From the NCBI GenBank assembly GCA_027035985.1, contig JALVTI010000054.1:1-10021 (forward strand): DNA of 10,021 nt, in the 5' to 3' direction. This stretch comes from Aquificales bacterium. Lineage in GTDB: Bacteria > Aquificota > Aquificia > Aquificales > QOAS01. Below the pieces are notes generated by a model. The model searched no databases. It was not told the origin of the DNA and was given only the letters and a program-made list of their open reading frames with translations. Position 1 is the stretch's first letter. Every line of letters starts with the position of its first letter. This document shows, piece after piece, positions 6,402-10,021 of the stretch. Made by a program: the position numbers and the translations under genes.

Positions 6402-7505
6402 ATGGATAGCTTACTAAATCCTACCGTAATAAAGGTTATAGGGGTTGGCGGTGCGGGTTGCAATGCCGTCAACCGTATGGTTCAGGATGGTATCGAAGGT
6501 GTTGAAGTTTACGCTATAAACACCGACGTCCAACATCTCGCTCTCCTGGATGTCCCCAATAAGATACAGATAGGTGAGAAGATTACCCGCGGTCTCGGGG
6601 CGGGTTCCAAACCGGAAATAGGAGAGCAGGCGGCGCTCGAAGATATAGAGAAGATAAAGGAGATTATTCAAGATGCCGATATGGTATTTATAGCTGCCGG
6701 TTTGGGAGGAGGAACGGGAACGGGTGCCGCCCCGGTAATCGCCCAAGTTGCCAAGGATATGGGTAAGCTAACGGTGGCGGTAGTTACTATGCCTTTCCGT
6801 TTTGAGGGTAAACAGAGAATGGAAATAGCCAAGAAGGGATTGGAGAGAATTAAGGAGACCACCGATGCATATATAGTTGTTCACAACCAAAGGCTGTTGG
6901 AAATGGACGTGACCAATTTAAAGCTTTCGGAGGCTTTCCGTTTGGTAGACCAAGTTTTATCCAAAGCTGTTAGGGGTATCACCAAAGTTGTTGTAGAGCC
7001 CGCCCTTATCAATATAGACTTTGCAGACGTTCAAACCGTTCTTAGGGGTGGGGGACTATCCCTTATAGGTCTGGGTAGCGCCTCCGGAGAAAATCGAATT
7101 GACGAGGCTATAGACCAAGCAATCCGTTCGCCCCTCCTTGAAGGTGAAAGCATCAGCGGAGCTTCCCGCTTAATAGTTACTTTCTGGGCTGACGAAAATA
7201 TCACCCTTGCCGACTTGGATAGGGCTATGCAGAAGATTGAGGATGAACTGGCAGCCGATAACCTCGTAGTGTTCGGTGCTACTCTGGTTCCCGAAACCGA
7301 TAAATTTGAGGTTACTATTATCGCTACGGGTTTTGAACAGGGGTCTTACAAACCTGTTCCGACAAAAACCGCCGGCAAGGTGGTCGAACCGGCGGAACAG
7401 GTTACCCCTTCAAATGAAACTGCTTCCCAACCCGCAATAGAAACCTCTAAGGAAAGCGTTCAGAGAATTTTAACCCGCCTCCGCCAGAGGGGGTTGGGGC
7501 GTTAA
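6402..7505 (+). CDS. ftsZ: Cell division protein FtsZ
   Basis: FtsZ is the tubulin-like GTPase that polymerises into the cytokinetic ring. The 367 residues show GVGGAGCNAVNRM (14-26), the tubulin signature GGGTGTG (102-108) and the T7 synergy loop NIDFADV (204-210), with Asn204, Asp206 and Asp209 as the catalytic residues contributed to the next subunit. The globular core ends near residue 311, and a ~40-residue Pro/Thr/Glu-rich linker follows. The last ~17 residues (ESVQRILTRLRQRGLGR) are strongly basic and lack the usual D-[IV]-P-x-F-[LI]-R core of the conserved C-terminal peptide that binds FtsA, so the tail is atypical. G+C is much higher than in ftsQA (31 of 60 bases in 6601-6660). It follows ftsA by 3 bases with GGAGG upstream; murD follows after 12 bases. 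Confidence 0.98.
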   Translation: MDSLLNPTVIKVIGVGGAGCNAVNRMVQDGIEGVEVYAINTDVQHLALLDVPNKIQIGEKITRGLGAGSKPEIGEQAALEDIEKIKEIIQDADMVFIAAGLGGGTGTGAAPVIAQVAKDMGKLTVAVVTMPFRFEGKQRMEIAKKGLERIKETTDAYIVVHNQRLLEMDVTNLKLSEAFRLVDQVLSKAVRGITKVVVEPALINIDFADVQTVLRGGGLSLIGLGSASGENRIDEAIDQAIRSPLLEGESISGASRLIVTFWADENITLADLDRAMQKIEDELAADNLVVFGATLVPETDKFEVTIIATGFEQGSYKPVPTKTAGKVVEPAEQVTPSNETASQPAIETSKESVQRILTRLRQRGLGR

Positions 7506-7517
7506 CCTTTCCCCTTT

Positions 7518-8759
7518 ATGTACCTCATCTTCGGCAAGGGGAGAAGCGGGTTAGCCGCTTCCCGCCTACTCCAATCTAAGGGCATTTTCCATATCCTTGT
7601 GGATGATAAAACCCCAAACTGGGAGCGTTTTTTAAAAGAAGTCCACGCGGTGGTTGTCTCTCCCGGTATAAAACCCATCCACAGGGTCTTTAAACTCGCA
7701 AAAGACCTCAAAAGGGAACTTATAGGTGAAACGGAACTCGCCTATAGGTTTTGGAAAGGAAAAGTTATTGCCATTACGGGGACGGACGGAAAGACCACCA
7801 CCACCAGGCTCACCTATTTAATACTAAAAAGCTCCCTTTCGGGGGTATACGAGGGCGGAAATATAGGAACACCTTTTTCGGAAATAGTTTCCCAGACCCA
7901 AAGCGGTATAGCGGTATTGGAAGTCTCTTCCTTTCAGGGGTATACGCTAAAAACTTTTAGACCAAACGTAGGGGCATTTATCAGCTTTTCCGAAGACCAC
8001 CTCGATTGGCACTCCGATATAAACGACTACCTAAGGGGGAAATACCGCATCTTTCGGAACCAAAAGGGGGAGGATTTTCTGCTCCTAAACGGGTCGGTGG
8101 AGGAGATAAGGAAAACCCCTTCGAGGGCGAAAAAATTCTTTTTCCTCTCGGAGGATGCCGATATAAGGATTTCCGACGGGTGGATATTTTTCAAAAATGA
8201 AAAACTCTTCGAGGTTTCCAAGCTGAAATTGAGGGGCATCCACAACGTGTGGAATGCGTCGGTCGCCGCCGTTATAGGGAGACTTTTCGGCGTTTCTATT
8301 TCCACCATTAGGGAGGTCTTATACTCTTTTAAAGGCTTGCCCCACCGCCTGGAGTATCTGGGTCGGTTCGGAGGGGTGGAGGTATACAACGACAGCAAAT
8401 CGACAACCCCGCACGCTCTGCGTGCAGCTTTAAATTCCTTCGACAAAAAGGTTGTTCTGCTCTTCGGCGGCAAGGATAAGGGGGCGGACTTCTCGCATCT
8501 GGCGTCCCTCTTCAAAAAGAGGGTAAGGCTTGCAGTCGCCTTCGGCGAAAACCGCTTTAAGCTGAAAGAGCAACTAAAGGATAGCGCACCCCTCCTTTTA
8601 GAGGAAACCCTCGAGGGAGCTTTAAAAAGAGTAATTCCCCTATTGGAGGAGGGGGATATTTTGCTCCTCTCCCCCGGTAGCGCGTCCTTCGACCAATTTC
8701 AATCCTACGAGGAGAGGGGGAAAATTTTTGCCGACCTGGTAAAGGAACTTTTGGGTTAG
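7518..8759 (+). CDS. murD: UDP-N-acetylmuramoyl-L-alanine--D-glutamate ligase
   Basis: MurD adds D-glutamate to UDP-MurNAc-L-Ala, an ATP-dependent cytoplasmic step of peptidoglycan precursor synthesis. The N-terminal domain has LIFGKGRSGLAA (3-14). The central ATPase domain has P-loop GTDGKTTTT (88-96), GGNIGTP (113-119), EVSSFQ (135-140) and SEDHLDWH (158-165). Lys175 in GKYRIF is the likely carbamylated lysine. The C-terminal domain has HNVWNASVAA (242-251), LPHRLE (274-279), NDSKSTTPHA (291-300; commonly NDSKATN) and SPGSASFDQFQSYEERG (385-401). At 413 residues it is about 30 shorter than typical MurD, mostly in the N-terminal domain. The 12 bases between the ftsZ stop and this ATG are all pyrimidines, so there is no Shine-Dalgarno sequence. 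Its position after ftsZ instead of among upstream mur genes is unusual. Catalytic motifs appear intact. Confidence 0.96.
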   Translation: MYLIFGKGRSGLAASRLLQSKGIFHILVDDKTPNWERFLKEVHAVVVSPGIKPIHRVFKLAKDLKRELIGETELAYRFWKGKVIAITGTDGKTTTTRLTYLILKSSLSGVYEGGNIGTPFSEIVSQTQSGIAVLEVSSFQGYTLKTFRPNVGAFISFSEDHLDWHSDINDYLRGKYRIFRNQKGEDFLLLNGSVEEIRKTPSRAKKFFFLSEDADIRISDGWIFFKNEKLFEVSKLKLRGIHNVWNASVAAVIGRLFGVSISTIREVLYSFKGLPHRLEYLGRFGGVEVYNDSKSTTPHALRAALNSFDKKVVLLFGGKDKGADFSHLASLFKKRVRLAVAFGENRFKLKEQLKDSAPLLLEETLEGALKRVIPLLEEGDILLLSPGSASFDQFQSYEERGKIFADLVKELLG

Positions 8760-8761
8760 TT

Positions 8762-8776
8762 TCCCCCTATTGGGGA
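8762..8776 (+). other. Small hairpin between murD and the AI-2E-family gene
   Basis: TCCCC at 8762-8766 pairs with GGGGA at 8772-8776 around a five-base loop. It fills half of the 29-base gap, and TTTCCTTTT then runs up to the next ATG. The T-run is interrupted, so it would be a weak terminator at best. A processing or stability element, or an attenuator, is also possible. The pairing is visible; the function is inference. Confidence 0.35.
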
Positions 8777-8788
8777 GAATTTCCTTTT

Positions 8789-9880
8789 ATGCAGAGTTTC
8801 CGACACAAGCTTTTCCTGTTTTCCTTTTTCGCCCTAATACTTATCATCCTTGGTTTGGTCGTATATATGCTACTTCCCTTTTGGGAGCCGATATTTTTAG
8901 CTCTCATTTCGGCGGTGGTTTTTTACCCCATCTTTAGGTTTTTCAAGAAGGTGTTTATATCCGATTTGGTGGCAACGTTTGTAACCCTCTTTGTGGTCTT
9001 CTCTATGGTTATAGTCCCCCTAACGGTTGCCGCCTTCGTCTTTGCCCAGGAGCTGACCAAACTGGTGGAACACATGAACGACTACTACCGGAGCGGGCAG
9101 TTTGAACTTTTGATAAACGACCTAAAGGGGAAACTTTACATATACCTCTACCAATTTCAGGAGAGGTATCCCTTTTTAGCCGAACTCCTAAATGAAGAGA
9201 GGATTAAGAAACTTGTAGCCAAGCTTTATTCCTATATATCGCAGTGGTTTACCAACATCACCAAGGAGGCGGTTTTCTGGCTAGCCAATACCGTTTTTTA
9301 CACATTTATTTACCTCATAACCCTTTTTTTCGCCCTCTACCAGGGGGGCAAAACGCTCAAACACATAAAGGCTGTTATACCCCTCGAGGAAAAGGACAAG
9401 GAGGAGATTTTCCAAACACTATCTCACGCCATAAAGGCGGTAATCTACGGGACGGCTGGAACGGCTGTAGTGCAGTCGCTCATAGCCCTAGGTCTTTACA
9501 TCTACTACGGTTTACCCTATCCCTTCTTGTGGGCTTTAATCACCGCCTTGGCGGCTTTTATACCCCCCTTTGGAACCGGTTACGTGTGGTTTCCCTTAAC
9601 GGTTTACGAATTGGTCTTCGTTAACACCTTTAAAGGTCTGGTAGGGTTGGCGGTTGGTTTCCTAATAATCTCCTCGATTGACAACATAGTCCGCCCTTTG
9701 GTGATGAAGGAAAAGATAGAACTCCCCTATATAGTCCTATTCTTCTCCGTAATGGGCGGACTCTTCACCTTCGGCTTTACCGGTATATTTTTGGGTCCCA
9801 CCATCTTTGCACTCTTTATAACGATGGTTGACCTCTACGAGAAAAAGTTCGTAAATACCCCCCAAGGTAAGGAGGGTTAA
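8789..9880 (+). CDS. AI-2E family (PerM-like) membrane transporter
   Basis: A 363-residue polytopic inner-membrane protein of the AI-2E/UPF0118 family. Hydrophobic segments lie at about 9-31, 33-51 and 60-88. A polar loop follows (about 89-160), then further segments near 162-185, 213-235, 238-272, 277-300 and 318-350. Family landmarks are the AAFIPPFGTGYVWFP stretch (255-269) and the C-terminal IVRPLVMKEKIELPYIVLF...GGLFTFGFTGIFLGP region (298-338). Members are reported as autoinducer-2 exporters or Na+(Li+)/H+ antiporters, and the substrate cannot be predicted here. The gene follows murD after 29 bases and lacks a Shine-Dalgarno sequence, with eight pyrimidines immediately before the ATG. 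A terminator-like hairpin overlaps its stop, so it is probably the last gene of the block. The link to wall synthesis is only positional. Confidence 0.9.
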   Translation: MQSFRHKLFLFSFFALILIILGLVVYMLLPFWEPIFLALISAVVFYPIFRFFKKVFISDLVATFVTLFVVFSMVIVPLTVAAFVFAQELTKLVEHMNDYYRSGQFELLINDLKGKLYIYLYQFQERYPFLAELLNEERIKKLVAKLYSYISQWFTNITKEAVFWLANTVFYTFIYLITLFFALYQGGKTLKHIKAVIPLEEKDKEEIFQTLSHAIKAVIYGTAGTAVVQSLIALGLYIYYGLPYPFLWALITALAAFIPPFGTGYVWFPLTVYELVFVNTFKGLVGLAVGFLIISSIDNIVRPLVMKEKIELPYIVLFFSVMGGLFTFGFTGIFLGPTIFALFITMVDLYEKKFVNTPQGKEG

Positions 9881-9895
9881 ATTTTTTCCTTTTTA
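9857..9895 (+). terminator. Probable rho-independent terminator overlapping the last stop codon
   Basis: ACCCCCC at 9857-9863 pairs with GGAGGGT at 9871-9877 (six pairs, one C-A mismatch) around a seven-base loop. A run of six T begins at 9882, and more T follows after CC. The hairpin lies in the final codons of the AI-2E-family gene and its stop TAA is at 9878-9880. This fits an end point for the co-directional block starting at 2454. Confidence 0.5.
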
Positions 9896-9972
9896 GGTTT
9901 TTTCCTTCTCTAACGAATGGGGTTAAAAGTTTTCTTTTTTCCTCTTAGAGGATGTCTACCTTCGTTTCCTTA

Positions 9973-10020
9973 AAGGGTGATAGAAACCAATCCCACCTTT
10001 TGGAGGATTAAGCAACCCTT
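9973..10020. other. Nested inverted repeat at the right edge (unassigned)
   Basis: AAGGGT (9973-9978) is complementary to ACCCTT (10015-10020). Inside it AATCC (9989-9993) pairs with GGATT (10005-10009), and CC/GG pair around a TTTT loop (9998-10001). No T-tract follows on either strand within the window, so it is not an obvious terminator. It could be a structured leader RNA for a gene beyond the edge or an edge-cut repeat. Only one copy is visible. Confidence 0.35.
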
Positions 10021-10021
10021 G

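Noticed and set aside
6152..6862. Three minus-strand open frames opposite the ftsA end and ftsZ
   Set aside because: They lie opposite the most conserved motifs of FtsZ and FtsA and resemble no protein.
8027..8515. Minus-strand open frame of 162 codons inside murD
   Set aside because: The G+C-rich murD sequence leaves stop-free alternative frames; the murD frame carries all catalytic motifs.
9244..9624. Plus-strand open frame of 126 codons inside the AI-2E-family gene
   Set aside because: It is out of frame with the transporter and His/Gly/Arg-rich with no domain; an overprinting artefact is most likely.
9940..9952. Hairpin TCCTC-TTA-GAGGA as a terminator
   Set aside because: The T-run precedes it on the plus strand, and on the minus strand it is followed by A-runs, so polarity is wrong on both strands.
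9973..10020. tRNA or rho-independent terminator at the right edge
   Set aside because: No T-psi-C-like GGTTCRA stem-loop or acceptor stem is seen on either strand, and no T-tract follows the hairpin.

Overview
The window looks like a stretch of chromosome from a thermophilic Gram-negative bacterium. The reasons are Lys/Glu/Ile-rich housekeeping proteins, a cell-wall and division gene set, prepilin-type proteins and uniformly compact gene packing. A deep-branching lineage such as Aquificota is plausible, but this is inference from protein style, not a database match. No gap between genes exceeds about 140 bases and no mobile element is visible.

Layout. (1) 1-603: the 3' end of secY, followed by a small membrane-anchored protein of unknown function. 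(2) 572-1159, minus strand: engB, a ribosome-assembly GTPase whose 3' end overlaps the preceding gene tail to tail. (3) 1181-2387: an ElyC/YdcF-type (DUF218) membrane protein and a single-domain rhodanese. Only 21 bases separate the engB and DUF218 start codons. (4) 2454-9880: eight same-strand genes, overlapping or separated by at most 29 bases. They are two pseudopilins, ddl, ftsQ, ftsA, ftsZ, murD and an AI-2E-family (PerM-like) membrane protein. A promoter with an extended -10 element sits just before the first gene, and a terminator-like hairpin plus T-tract overlaps the last stop codon, so the block may be one transcript. (5) 9881-10021: a T-rich non-coding tail ending in a nested inverted repeat cut by the window edge.

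How the genes fit together. The core is a rearranged dcw (division and cell wall) cluster. Ddl makes the D-Ala-D-Ala dipeptide and MurD adds D-Glu to the peptidoglycan precursor. FtsZ forms the division ring, FtsA tethers it to the membrane, and FtsQ is the periplasmic bitopic partner. murD lies downstream of ftsZ instead of upstream of ddl. Two minor-pilin-like genes precede ddl.

Cross-cutting observations. Base composition shifts strongly inside the cluster: sampled 60-base blocks are about 20% G+C in ftsQ and early ftsA, and about 52% in ftsZ and murD. Several starts (DUF218 gene, rhodanese, first pseudopilin, murD, AI-2E-family gene) lack a Shine-Dalgarno sequence and are mostly preceded by pyrimidine tracts, whereas ftsA and ftsZ have strong ones. 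Three small exported proteins carry even numbers of cysteines (4, 6, 8). I found no convincing novel system. The most open items are the start-site pattern, the structured right edge, and the pilin/dcw coupling.
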